NCBI GenBank assembly: GCA_910586775.1
Contig: CAJUJN010000107.1
Location: 1 to 13,007, forward strand
DNA from: an uncultured Acetatifactor sp.
Lineage (GTDB): Bacteria; Bacillota; Clostridia; Lachnospirales; Lachnospiraceae
Length of the DNA: 13,007 bases
Direction: 5' to 3'
Shown here: one piece after another, positions 1-6,903 of the stretch
Layout: every line of letters begins with the position of its first letter
Numbering within the stretch: position 1 is the stretch's first letter
Translations under genes and position numbers: made by a program
The notes under the pieces: generated by a model
Database searches by the model: none
The model's input: only the letters and a program-made list of their open reading frames with translations
What the model was told of the DNA's origin: nothing

Positions 1-47
1 TTGTTAATTGGGCATGGTCAAGTACCCACCATCATGCCAGAAGCCTC
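1..47. repeat. Left copy of a 47-bp inverted repeat
   Basis: These 47 bases are an exact reverse complement of 12955-13001 at the other end of the window; identity stops abruptly at base 48. Read on the plus strand the copy contains the same start as the broken gene at the right end (ATG GTC AAG TAC CCA), but its frame closes a few codons past the repeat, so here it is only a fragment. It lies directly downstream of the ftsH terminator region. It may be a genuine dispersed or inverted repeat, or an assembly-edge artefact. Confidence 0.9.
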
Positions 48-102
48 AAAAAAAGGCATAATACAAGTTTAGGATGTACCGCTGTATCAGCAGCACATCC
101 TA
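48..102 (-). terminator. Probable ftsH transcription terminator
   Basis: Ten bases past the ftsH stop is a hairpin with 8-bp outer arms (TAGGATGT at 70-77, ACATCCTA at 95-102) and an inner GCTG/CAGC stem. On the minus strand a run of seven T follows at 54-48, but about 15 bases after the stem, which is further than usual. A small GCCT/AGGC stem (43-57) brackets the T run. Termination here is likely, but the exact stem used is uncertain. Confidence 0.5.
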
Positions 103-111
103 ACCCTAAGT

Positions 112-2532
112 TCAATCTAATTTACCATTAGAAAATCGTCCCACCAGGTGTTCCTTTTCCTGCGGCACTTCCTGACTCTCATCGGCATCTTTCTCCGCTG
201 ATTCCTTCCCCGGGGCTTCCGCCTGATGCTCCGGCTCTGCCTGCTTTGCATCCTTCTCCTGCCCGGCCTCAGCCCGGAACTGCGCATTTTCATGAACGAT
301 ATCTGCTCTTTCCGTTTTTTCACCGGGTTCCGTGCCCTTCTCCGCAGCCGTCTTCTCACTCTCCGGCACATTCACCGGCTCAGGTATTTCCACTGGTCCG
401 GGCATCTGAATCACCCCGGAATCTGCTCCCGCCGCTGTTTCTCCGGTCTCTGCAGACGATTCCACCTTCCGCGGCTCCTGAGCTGCAGGCAGCTCCTCTC
501 TCTGCTGCTCCTGGACGGAAGAAGCCGTCTCTCCCTTCTTCTCCCCGTCAGATTCCTCCGGCTCCGGCAATCCCTTCTCCTTACGGAAAATCGCCATGAA
601 TTCCTTGCCGGTGATGGTCTCTTTCTCAATCAGGAACTCCGCCAGCTTATCCATGATCTGACGGTTCTCCCGCAGCAGCCCCAGGGCCTTGTCATAGCTT
701 TCCTTCAGGATCTCCACCACTTCTTTATCAATCTCTGCCGCAGTGGTGTCGCTGCAGTTCAATGCCGTCCGGCCTTCCAGATACTGACTCTCCACTGTGG
801 CCAGCCCTACCAGACCGAAACGCCTGCTCATCCCGTAGCGTGTCACCATATTCCGCGCAATATCCGTCGCTTTTTCGATATCATTTGCAGCGCCGGTGGT
901 AACGGTTTCAAACACAATCTCCTCCGCCGCACGGCCGCCTACCAGCCCCACCAGCATATCCCGCAGCTCGGCCTCGGTATTCAGATACTTCTCTTCTTCC
1001 GGCACATGCATGACATACCCCAGCGCTCCCATGGTTCGGGGCACAATGGTAATCTTCTGCACTGGCTCGGAATTCTTCTGAAGGGCGCTGATCAAAGCAT
1101 GGCCTACCTCGTGATAGGACACAATCTTCCGCTCTTCTTTACTCATGATGCGGTCTTTCTTCTCCTTACCAACCAGAACCACTTCCACGGCATCAAACAA
1201 ATCCTTCTGACAGACGTAATCCCGTCCTTCTTTTACCGCATTGATGGCGGCCTCGTTGATCATATTGGCAAGGTCAGAGCCCACCGCGCCGCTGGTTGCC
1301 AACGCAATGGCATCCAGATCCACGGTCTCGTCCATCTTCACATCCTTGGCATGCACTTTCAGGATCTCCACACGCCCTTTCAGATCAGGCTTATCCACGA
1401 TAATCCGCCTGTCGAAACGTCCCGGGCGCAGAAGCGCCTTATCCAGAATCTCGGGCCGGTTGGTTGCGCCCAGGATCAGGATACCCTTGGAACTGTCAAA
1501 ACCGTCCATCTCGGACAGCAGCTGGTTCAGCGTCTGCTCCCGCTCCTCGTTTCCGCCGCCGTATTTGGAATCACGGCTCCGCCCGATGGCATCAATCTCA
1601 TCGATAAATATGATACAGGGCGCGTTCTTCGTCGCTTCCTTGAACAGGTCACGCACACGGCTGGCACCCACGCCTACGTACAGCTCTATAAAGTCGGAAC
1701 CTGTCAGGGAGAAGAACGGTACATGCGCTTCCCCGGCCACTGCCTTTGCCAGCAAAGTCTTGCCGGTACCGGGAGGTCCCACCAGCAGAGCACCCTTTGG
1801 CAGCCTGGCGCCGATTTTGGAATACTTCCCGGGATTGTGAAGGAAATCCACCACCTCCACCAGGGATTCCTTCGCCTCGTCCTCGCCTGCCACATCCTTA
1901 AAGGTGACTCCGGTCTCCTTCTGCACGTAGACCTTGGCATTGCTCTTGCCTACACCCAGAGGCCCTCCGGAGCCGCCCATCTTTTTGAAAACCACTCCCA
2001 GCAGTATCCACATGAGCACCACCGGCAGTATCACATACAGCAGAATATCCAGAATCCTGCCGGAATTGTCGCTCAGAACCCGGCTTCCGTCTATGCCGTG
2101 CTCCTCCATGCGCGCTGTGAGCGTATCCAGGTCTTCCATAATAATGGTGGAATATGTCACCGGCGTATTGCCGTAAAACGGATATGCCGGCATGGCGGTG
2201 GGCGCATTGTCAGGCTCCTGTGCATCTTTCTTCAGGGTAAACAGAATCTGCCCCGTGCTCTGCACCTCCACTGCCTCCACTTCATCCGCATTCACATGCT
2301 CCAGGAATTTCGTGTAGCTGACTTCCTGGGAATTTCCACTGCCTCCGAACAGTAAGTTCCAAAGCATAAAAACCAACAGCACCGTGCTCAGTGCCGCCAG
2401 CAGTACCATCATGATATTCGGCCTTCTGGGCGGCTGGTTCCCGTTTCCGTTGCCGCCGTTATTGCCGGGTCCTCCCTGGCCGCCGTTATTATATCCGCCG
2501 CCGTTATCGTACTGGTTCATTTGATTGTCCAT
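112..2532 (-). CDS. ftsH: ATP-dependent zinc metalloprotease FtsH
   Basis: Membrane-anchored AAA+ protease that unfolds and degrades membrane and regulatory proteins as a hexamer. Order of parts in the 806 residues: Gly/Asn-rich N-terminus (about 11-33); first membrane helix (about 39-61); extracytoplasmic domain; second helix (about 161-182); AAA+ module with Walker A GPPGTGKT (252-259), pore motif YVG (285-287), Walker B IIFIDE (307-312) and arginine-finger segment LRPGRFDR (368-375); protease domain with zinc site HEVGH (474-478) and a downstream Asp in the TTGAAND segment (about 551). All catalytic residues are present. The last ~150 residues are a low-complexity acidic Glu/Pro/Ala/Lys tail, making it longer than typical FtsH (about 640-650). 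The start is chosen because GGAG lies 5 bases before this ATG; Met5 has no ribosome site. It stands alone, without the hpt/tilS neighbours common in Firmicutes within view. Confidence 0.97.
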   Translation of the reverse strand: MDNQMNQYDNGGGYNNGGQGGPGNNGGNGNGNQPPRRPNIMMVLLAALSTVLLVFMLWNLLFGGSGNSQEVSYTKFLEHVNADEVEAVEVQSTGQILFTLKKDAQEPDNAPTAMPAYPFYGNTPVTYSTIIMEDLDTLTARMEEHGIDGSRVLSDNSGRILDILLYVILPVVLMWILLGVVFKKMGGSGGPLGVGKSNAKVYVQKETGVTFKDVAGEDEAKESLVEVVDFLHNPGKYSKIGARLPKGALLVGPPGTGKTLLAKAVAGEAHVPFFSLTGSDFIELYVGVGASRVRDLFKEATKNAPCIIFIDEIDAIGRSRDSKYGGGNEEREQTLNQLLSEMDGFDSSKGILILGATNRPEILDKALLRPGRFDRRIIVDKPDLKGRVEILKVHAKDVKMDETVDLDAIALATSGAVGSDLANMINEAAINAVKEGRDYVCQKDLFDAVEVVLVGKEKKDRIMSKEERKIVSYHEVGHALISALQKNSEPVQKITIVPRTMGALGYVMHVPEEEKYLNTEAELRDMLVGLVGGRAAEEIVFETVTTGAANDIEKATDIARNMVTRYGMSRRFGLVGLATVESQYLEGRTALNCSDTTAAEIDKEVVEILKESYDKALGLLRENRQIMDKLAEFLIEKETITGKEFMAIFRKEKGLPEPEESDGEKKGETASSVQEQQREELPAAQEPRKVESSAETGETAAGADSGVIQMPGPVEIPEPVNVPESEKTAAEKGTEPGEKTERADIVHENAQFRAEAGQEKDAKQAEPEHQAEAPGKESAEKDADESQEVPQEKEHLVGRFSNGKLD

Positions 2533-2579
2533 AGTAACTCCGTTTCCTGTTTGCCTCTCTGCTCTTAAGTCTCATTGCC

Positions 2580-2608
2580 ATTATAGATAGAACCAGTTGA
2601 TAAATCAA
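2580..2608 (-). promoter_or_regulatory. Promoter of ftsH (sigma-A type)
   Basis: On the minus strand TTGATT (2608-2603) and a perfect TATAAT (2585-2580) are 17 bp apart, giving a start of transcription near 2573 and a leader of about 40 bases that ends in the GGAG ribosome site of ftsH. No CtsR or HrcA operator repeat was recognised around it. Confidence 0.75.
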
Positions 2609-2788
2609 TAGCATATTTGTGAAAAAAACAAATTATCTCTTAAAGATTTCTAAACTTTTTACCCTGCTCCCTCCTCTGTCAAAGCCGTTTCTTCCCATCT
2701 TTCCATTCATTCATTTCCGTTTTTTTCGTCATTGTTGCATAATTTCAATTTTGAATCAGTTTCGAAATTAGTTCAGATTAAAAACTTC
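2609..2788. other. Intergenic stretch with no recognised gene
   Basis: A/T-rich, pyrimidine-rich on the plus strand. Only very short reading frames are present (for example 17 codons on the minus strand, without a ribosome site). A TTGACA hexamer on the minus strand near 2685 has no suitable -10 partner. Apart from the flanking promoters I see no function. Confidence 0.5.
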
Positions 2789-2816
2789 TTGCACCCCGCA
2801 TTGGATGTGTTATAGC
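2789..2816 (+). promoter_or_regulatory. Candidate promoter for the antisense (antitoxin) RNA
   Basis: TTGCAC (2789-2794), 16-bp spacer, TATAGC (2811-2816), with TG one base before the -10 (extended -10). Transcription would start near 2823 and run toward the small peptide gene, opposite to it. The -10 is imperfect, so this is a prediction supported mainly by the terminator-like hairpin about 100 bases downstream. Confidence 0.5.
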
Positions 2817-2818
2817 AG

Positions 2819-2845
2819 AAAAAAGGGAAAGCCATAGAAGCGGCT
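2819..2845 (-). terminator. Terminator of the toxin message (and possibly of the ABC operon)
   Basis: On the minus strand AGCC/GGCT pairs (2845-2830) and is followed by TTCCC and six T (2824-2819). In addition AAGGGAAA just before the peptide stop codon (2926-2919) can pair with TTTCCCTT at 2830-2823, closing the whole 3' region into one structure right before the T run. No other terminator lies between the ABC genes and here. Confidence 0.6.
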
Positions 2846-2921
2846 CTACCCTCCGAGTTACAGTTGCTTACCTCATATGAGGCCAGCCGTCACTATCGGT
2901 AGTAGTGGCGGCTATTTCTTT
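2823..2921 (+). ncRNA. Predicted antisense RNA antitoxin, about 100 nt
   Basis: The segment starts a few bases after the candidate promoter and ends with a 10-bp hairpin (2886-2912) and a T-rich stretch. It holds no plausible coding frame. It is complementary to the 3' end of the predicted toxin mRNA, including its stop codon and 3' untranslated region, as in type I systems where the antitoxin overlaps the 3' end of the toxin message (txpA/RatA, bsrG/SR4, par/Fst style). Several short stems are visible: AGCC/GGCT at 2830-2845, a perfect palindrome CCTCATATGAGG at 2871-2882, and long-range pairing of 2823-2830 with 2919-2926. Inference from sequence only; the alternative is that the whole segment is just a structured 3' end of the toxin message. 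Confidence 0.5.
2886..2921 (+). terminator. Terminator of the antisense RNA
   Basis: Arms 2886-2895 and 2903-2912 form a 10-bp stem with one G-U pair and a 7-base loop, followed on the plus strand by TATTTCTTT. On the other strand the same hairpin begins at the toxin stop codon, so it can also fold in the toxin message. Confidence 0.55.
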
Positions 2922-3001
2922 CCCTTAAAAATCTGATAAAGCAGACTGATAAGGGCAACAATGAACGTACAGAATAAAAAGAAATCGTAAAATCTGCTCA
3001 T
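2912..3001 (-). CDS. Small hydrophobic peptide, probable type I toxin
   Basis: A 29-residue peptide beginning MSRFYDFFLF, with one membrane-spanning stretch (about residues 7-24) and a basic C-terminus ending FKGKK. Size, single helix and Lys-rich tail match the small hydrophobic toxins of type I systems (Fst/TxpA/BsrG group and the 'holin-like toxin' peptides of Firmicutes), which act at the cytoplasmic membrane. It lies 24 bases after the second ABC gene's stop. An in-frame ATG two codons upstream (3007) would give 31 residues; neither start has a strong ribosome site (GGCGGT lies 3 bases before the upstream ATG), which fits tight translational control. A weak promoter CGGACA-17-TATTAA overlaps the end of the ABC gene; read-through from the operon is also possible. 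An overlapping 30-codon frame starting MAVYDD is less hydrophobic and less likely. Identification is by character, not by a match. Confidence 0.7.
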   Translation of the reverse strand: MSRFYDFFLFCTFIVALISLLYQIFKGKK

Positions 3002-3025
3002 CGTCATAGACCGCCATCACTGATT

Positions 3026-4879
3026 TTAATATGAAGAGAGAACATTTTTGTCCGGCACCTGGGCATACCATCTGGCCTGGGCACGGTACATCTCCGCGTA
3101 CAGCCCGTTTCGCGCCATCAGCTCCTCATGGCTTCCGTCCTCCACAACCCTGCCTTTATCAAACACCAGAATCCGGTCCACCACACTGGCAACACCCAGT
3201 CTGTGGGAAATCAGGATGGTGGTCTTGTCGCCAGTGAGCTGCCTGAAATTTCTGTAAATATTTGCTTCTCCTATGGGGTCCAGCGCCGCCGTAGGCTCAT
3301 CCAGGATATAGATACAGGCATTATCCCGGTAGAGCGCCCGCGTAATGGCAATTTTCTGCCACTGGCCGCCGGACAGATTATTCCCTGTATCGGAGAAAAT
3401 ACCTACCATTTCGTTCAGCGCATTGCCCTGGCCGTTGATTGCCTCATCCGCCCCTGTACTTCCTGCAAGCCGCAGTATCCCGTCGTCCTCCAGGGAACGC
3501 CCGGGCGAAGATATGGTGATGTTATTTCGCAGAGTATCCTGGTATTGGCAGAATCTCTGAAAAATAGCGGACACAGACCTGCGCAGCTTTTTCAGATTGC
3601 TCCCGATATCCTCTCCGTTGATACGGATGCATCCTTCCTCCGGCTGATAAAAACCGCAGAGCAAACTCACAAAAGTAGACTTTCCGCTGCCGTTTGCCCC
3701 TACAATGGCTATCTTTTCCCCCTGTCTGATCTGTACCGTCACATGGTCAAGGGCTCTGTTCACATTATCGGGATAGGAAAAGGTAACATTTTCAAAGGCA
3801 ATGTCCGCTTTCCTGTAGACCTCCTCCACGGCGTCCCCTTCTGCGCCTTCTTCTGCCCTGTCCTGTCTTTTCTCCGCTTCTTCCCCGGATTCCCGCTCCA
3901 TTTCCAGCAGTCGGAAAAAATCCTCCACATATTTCATATCCGTAAAAATGCTGACCGCATCCACAAGCAGAGCGGTGGTTACAGACTGAAGCTGCTCCGC
4001 TGACGACAACACGAGCATAAAAGTGCCCAGCCCCTTTGCCGGATCATGAAAAACTTCCCATACAGTCACCCATATTACCACAAAGTATACCCCGTTCCGA
4101 AAAACATCCGCAATACTGTTGTACCACACATGCCTGCCGATTACTTTCTTCCTTTTGTCAATATATCCGTCAGCCAGCTCCCGCCACCGCTCCTTTATAT
4201 AGGGATACAGCCCGAAAAACCGGATTTCCTTCATGGGCGCATTCATACGGCATAAATCGGAATAATGTATTGTGAGCGTCCCCTCCTTCATCCACTTGGT
4301 CCGCCTGCGGTAGGTTTCATCCTTCTGCAGCAGCGAAAGAACTGCCGCGGGGACAGATGTGCCGATCAGAGCAGCCACAAGCCAGGGATTTACAGTGAAA
4401 AGAATCGCCGCCACACTGACAAAGGAAATCGTTTTTGCCAGCCATCCCAGGATGAGGGAAATGCTTCCGGCCGCCTTATCCCCGCCATAGGTTTTGATAA
4501 AATTCAGCCGCTCATAAAACCCGCCACAATTCTCGATATATTTATACGGAATTTCGCACAACAGTTTCAGCGTCTCTTCTTTTACGTAACGCTTTATTCG
4601 GGCAGCATCCTCCTTTGCATAATATTCCTGAATCAACTGAAGAAACATCTGGGCCAGGTACAGGAGCACCACCCATGCAAAGGCTGCAAACGCGGCATTC
4701 AGCAGGGATGGATTCCCGGACAGCTGCCTGGCCGTATCCGTAAACGCAGCCAGCTTCAGAGAAATCAGCATGGGCAGAAATGCCGTCGGAAACCCAAGTG
4801 CCGCCGCAATTCGGGAGGGCACGCTTTTCATCCCGATGCTTAAGTTCATACTGCGGAAAAAATATTTCAGCTTATTCAT
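3026..4879 (-). CDS. ABC exporter, fused membrane and ATPase domains (second half of a pair)
   Basis: Half-transporter of 617 residues in the cytoplasmic membrane: hydrophobic six-helix-type membrane domain (about 20-310), then an ATPase domain with Walker A GANGSGKS (394-401), Q-loop Gln441, signature LSGGQ (502-506), Walker B ending in ILDE (525-528) and H-loop His559. The catalytic Glu and switch His are present, so the site should hydrolyse ATP. A Glu/Arg-rich charged linker (about 330-365) joins the domains. The ATG follows the stop codon of the upstream ABC gene directly (TAAATG), with AGGAGG inside the end of that gene, implying translational coupling and a heterodimer. The adjacent kinase/regulator genes suggest a regulated exporter of a peptide or toxic compound. 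The substrate cannot be read from the sequence; no precursor peptide or modification enzyme is in the window. Confidence 0.9.
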   Translation of the reverse strand: MNKLKYFFRSMNLSIGMKSVPSRIAAALGFPTAFLPMLISLKLAAFTDTARQLSGNPSLLNAAFAAFAWVVLLYLAQMFLQLIQEYYAKEDAARIKRYVKEETLKLLCEIPYKYIENCGGFYERLNFIKTYGGDKAAGSISLILGWLAKTISFVSVAAILFTVNPWLVAALIGTSVPAAVLSLLQKDETYRRRTKWMKEGTLTIHYSDLCRMNAPMKEIRFFGLYPYIKERWRELADGYIDKRKKVIGRHVWYNSIADVFRNGVYFVVIWVTVWEVFHDPAKGLGTFMLVLSSAEQLQSVTTALLVDAVSIFTDMKYVEDFFRLLEMERESGEEAEKRQDRAEEGAEGDAVEEVYRKADIAFENVTFSYPDNVNRALDHVTVQIRQGEKIAIVGANGSGKSTFVSLLCGFYQPEEGCIRINGEDIGSNLKKLRRSVSAIFQRFCQYQDTLRNNITISSPGRSLEDDGILRLAGSTGADEAINGQGNALNEMVGIFSDTGNNLSGGQWQKIAITRALYRDNACIYILDEPTAALDPIGEANIYRNFRQLTGDKTTILISHRLGVASVVDRILVFDKGRVVEDGSHEELMARNGLYAEMYRAQARWYAQVPDKNVLSSY

Positions 4880-6847
4880 TTAATCTTCCTCCTGGCGATA
4901 CCACTGCGCCTGTTCCTGAAACAGTTTCGCGTACAGACCCCCTGCGGCAATCAGTTCCTCATGGCTTCCAACCTCGGCAACCTTTCCCTTGTCCAACAGA
5001 ATGATTTTGTCCGCAAGCCTTGCAAAGCCGATCCGGTGGCTGATCAGGATTGCGGTCCGTCCCCTGACCGTATCCCGGATATTCTCAAACTGCTCCATCT
5101 CCGAAATCGGATCCAGCATGGAGGCCGGTTCATCGAAAATCAGAATATCCCTGTCGCTCATGTAAGCACGGGCCACAGCCAGCTTCTGGCTCTCCCCTCC
5201 CGAGAACTCCACACCCTCTTTTACCGCAGTTCTGTGTATATAAGTCTCCGTCCCGAAGGGCAGGTTTCTGACAAAATTCCGGGCCTGCCCTTTTTCCAGC
5301 GCCTTTTCTATTCTTTCCCTGTCGTCCACATGTTCAATGTCTCCAAAGCCGATATTTTCCCACACGGGGAAATGAAAGAGATAATAGTCCTGGAAAAAAG
5401 TCCCCACCTTTCCTCCCAGGAAGCCCTTTTCCAGACTTTCGTAATCTCTGCCCAGATAGGAAATGGCTCCTGCCGAAGGCCGATACAACTGCAGAAGCAG
5501 TTTCACCAGAGTGGATTTCCCGCTTCCGTTTAAACCCACAAGCGCCACTACCTCCCCTTTTTCAATGAAGACAGACACGTCTTCCAGGGCAGGCCTGTTA
5601 TCCCTGTAAGAGAAGCAGAGGTTTTCTGTTCTGAATACGGGAGGGCTTTTTCTCCGGTCTGTCTCCTTCTCCAAGTCGCTGACCTCTCTGCTTCCATTGT
5701 CCCGGGCTGTTGTCTTTCCGGTTCTATGGCCCTGGCTGTTGTCTCTATGGTTCCATTGCTCCGGGCTATTGTCTTCCCGGTCCCATTGCCCCGGGGCTGT
5801 TGTCTCTCCGGTTTCCGCCTCCTGCTCTTCCGCTTCCCTGTTTTCCCCGCTTCGCTCTCCGCATTCTATTCTGCTTCCAAAAATGCGGTATTGCCGTTCC
5901 AATGCGCATAAACCGTAATCTGCGCTTATAAGTGTCTTCGCCACACCGGAAACTGCCATAAATACATTCATGCACAGGGTAAAAATCACAAGCAGAACAT
6001 CCACCTGCATATTCCCTTCCGCCAGTTCAAACAGCGAATAAACAATCATCACAACCAGAAAAAGATACAGTCCGAATCCACTGATAAAAGTCCTCAGTTC
6101 CACTGCCAGATTATACTTTCTTCCATGCTCAAAAACCGCTCCGTATGCCTCTCTCCAGTTCCTGAGAATCATTTCTTTTGACTCAAAAATGCGCATTTCC
6201 CTGGCACAGTCCGGCTCTGCGGGCATACTCTCGTAATACTCTGCAAGACGTTCCTTATCCCTTATTTCCTTCCAGTAATCCCGCATCCGCTCCGTAAAAT
6301 TCAGGTTCAGACACATGATTCCTGCTATGTAAACAGCGGTTATAAAAAACACCCATTTTGATACCGAAAACGCCACCAGAAGGAGAGAGAACAGCCCCAC
6401 AAATTTCCCCAGGAGAGAACAGAAACAGCAGATAAAATCCGTCAGGGCGCCTTCCCGGAGAACACAGGCATGGTATTCGTCGTTGGTCTCCTTTTGCAAG
6501 AGTTCTTCCATGGAATAACTCTGGACACAATCCATCAGAATCTCCTCCATACCGAAATAGTAGGAATCAAACATAATCGAGTAAACAAATTCCGTATTCA
6601 GACGATTGGAAATTCCTATCAGTGCCGTAACCATTCCAAGCAGAAGAATCGTGGGGAAAACTGCCTCCATGCTCCCTTCCCCGGTTTCCAGAAAAGCATT
6701 CAGCGCCGCCAGAATATCCTGCCTGTAAGTCAGCGCGACTGCGGGCAGGACGGACACTGCGGACAAAATCACAGAGCATAGAATCAACAGTTTCTTATCC
6801 AGATACCATGCAAGTCCAAAAGCCCATTTCATTGCCTTTAATTTCAT
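4880..6847 (-). CDS. ABC exporter, fused membrane and ATPase domains (first half of a pair)
   Basis: Half-transporter of 655 residues counted from the ATG at 6847: membrane domain (about 10-325), a repetitive hydrophilic linker (about 335-400), then an ATPase domain with Walker A GLNGSGKST (438-446), Q-loop Gln486, signature FSGGE (548-552), Walker B ending in IFDE (570-573) and H-loop His604. Both halves of the pair keep a catalytic Glu. This ATG is preferred because AGAAAGGGTGA lies just upstream, close to the complement of the 16S 3' end. A GTG at 6907 overlapping the kinase stop (GTGA) would add 20 residues, but has a poor ribosome site and gives an unusual polar N-terminus. Four 10-residue units in the linker are unusual (see the repeat entry). 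Probable partner of the next gene in a heterodimeric exporter; substrate unknown. Confidence 0.88.
   Translation of the reverse strand: MKLKAMKWAFGLAWYLDKKLLILCSVILSAVSVLPAVALTYRQDILAALNAFLETGEGSMEAVFPTILLLGMVTALIGISNRLNTEFVYSIMFDSYYFGMEEILMDCVQSYSMEELLQKETNDEYHACVLREGALTDFICCFCSLLGKFVGLFSLLLVAFSVSKWVFFITAVYIAGIMCLNLNFTERMRDYWKEIRDKERLAEYYESMPAEPDCAREMRIFESKEMILRNWREAYGAVFEHGRKYNLAVELRTFISGFGLYLFLVVMIVYSLFELAEGNMQVDVLLVIFTLCMNVFMAVSGVAKTLISADYGLCALERQYRIFGSRIECGERSGENREAEEQEAETGETTAPGQWDREDNSPEQWNHRDNSQGHRTGKTTARDNGSREVSDLEKETDRRKSPPVFRTENLCFSYRDNRPALEDVSVFIEKGEVVALVGLNGSGKSTLVKLLLQLYRPSAGAISYLGRDYESLEKGFLGGKVGTFFQDYYLFHFPVWENIGFGDIEHVDDRERIEKALEKGQARNFVRNLPFGTETYIHRTAVKEGVEFSGGESQKLAVARAYMSDRDILIFDEPASMLDPISEMEQFENIRDTVRGRTAILISHRIGFARLADKIILLDKGKVAEVGSHEELIAAGGLYAKLFQEQAQWYRQEED
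5687..5806 (-). repeat. Four degenerate 30-bp tandem units in the ABC linker
   Basis: The linker is built from four units of 10 residues: ETTAPGQWDR, EDNSPEQWNH, RDNSQGHRTG, KTTARDNGSR. At the DNA level the units share CCGGGCTGTTGTCT-like cores on the plus strand. The repeat sits between membrane and ATPase domains, where length change is tolerable, and looks like a minisatellite that expanded in frame. Confidence 0.75.
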
Positions 6848-6903
6848 AATGTTCACCCTTTCTACAGTGGTATTTCGAGTCACACTACCTTTTTCCGCCT
6901 GAC

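Noticed and set aside
226..2355. Long plus-strand open frame of about 700 codons across the ftsH region
   Set aside because: It is the antisense shadow of ftsH: His/Leu/Arg-rich composition, no ribosome site, no family resemblance, while the minus strand has every FtsH motif.
2912..3001. Reading the small frame as random noise
   Set aside because: One membrane helix with a basic end, a stop codon at the base of a strong hairpin, and promoter/terminator signals on the other strand together argue for a real locus.
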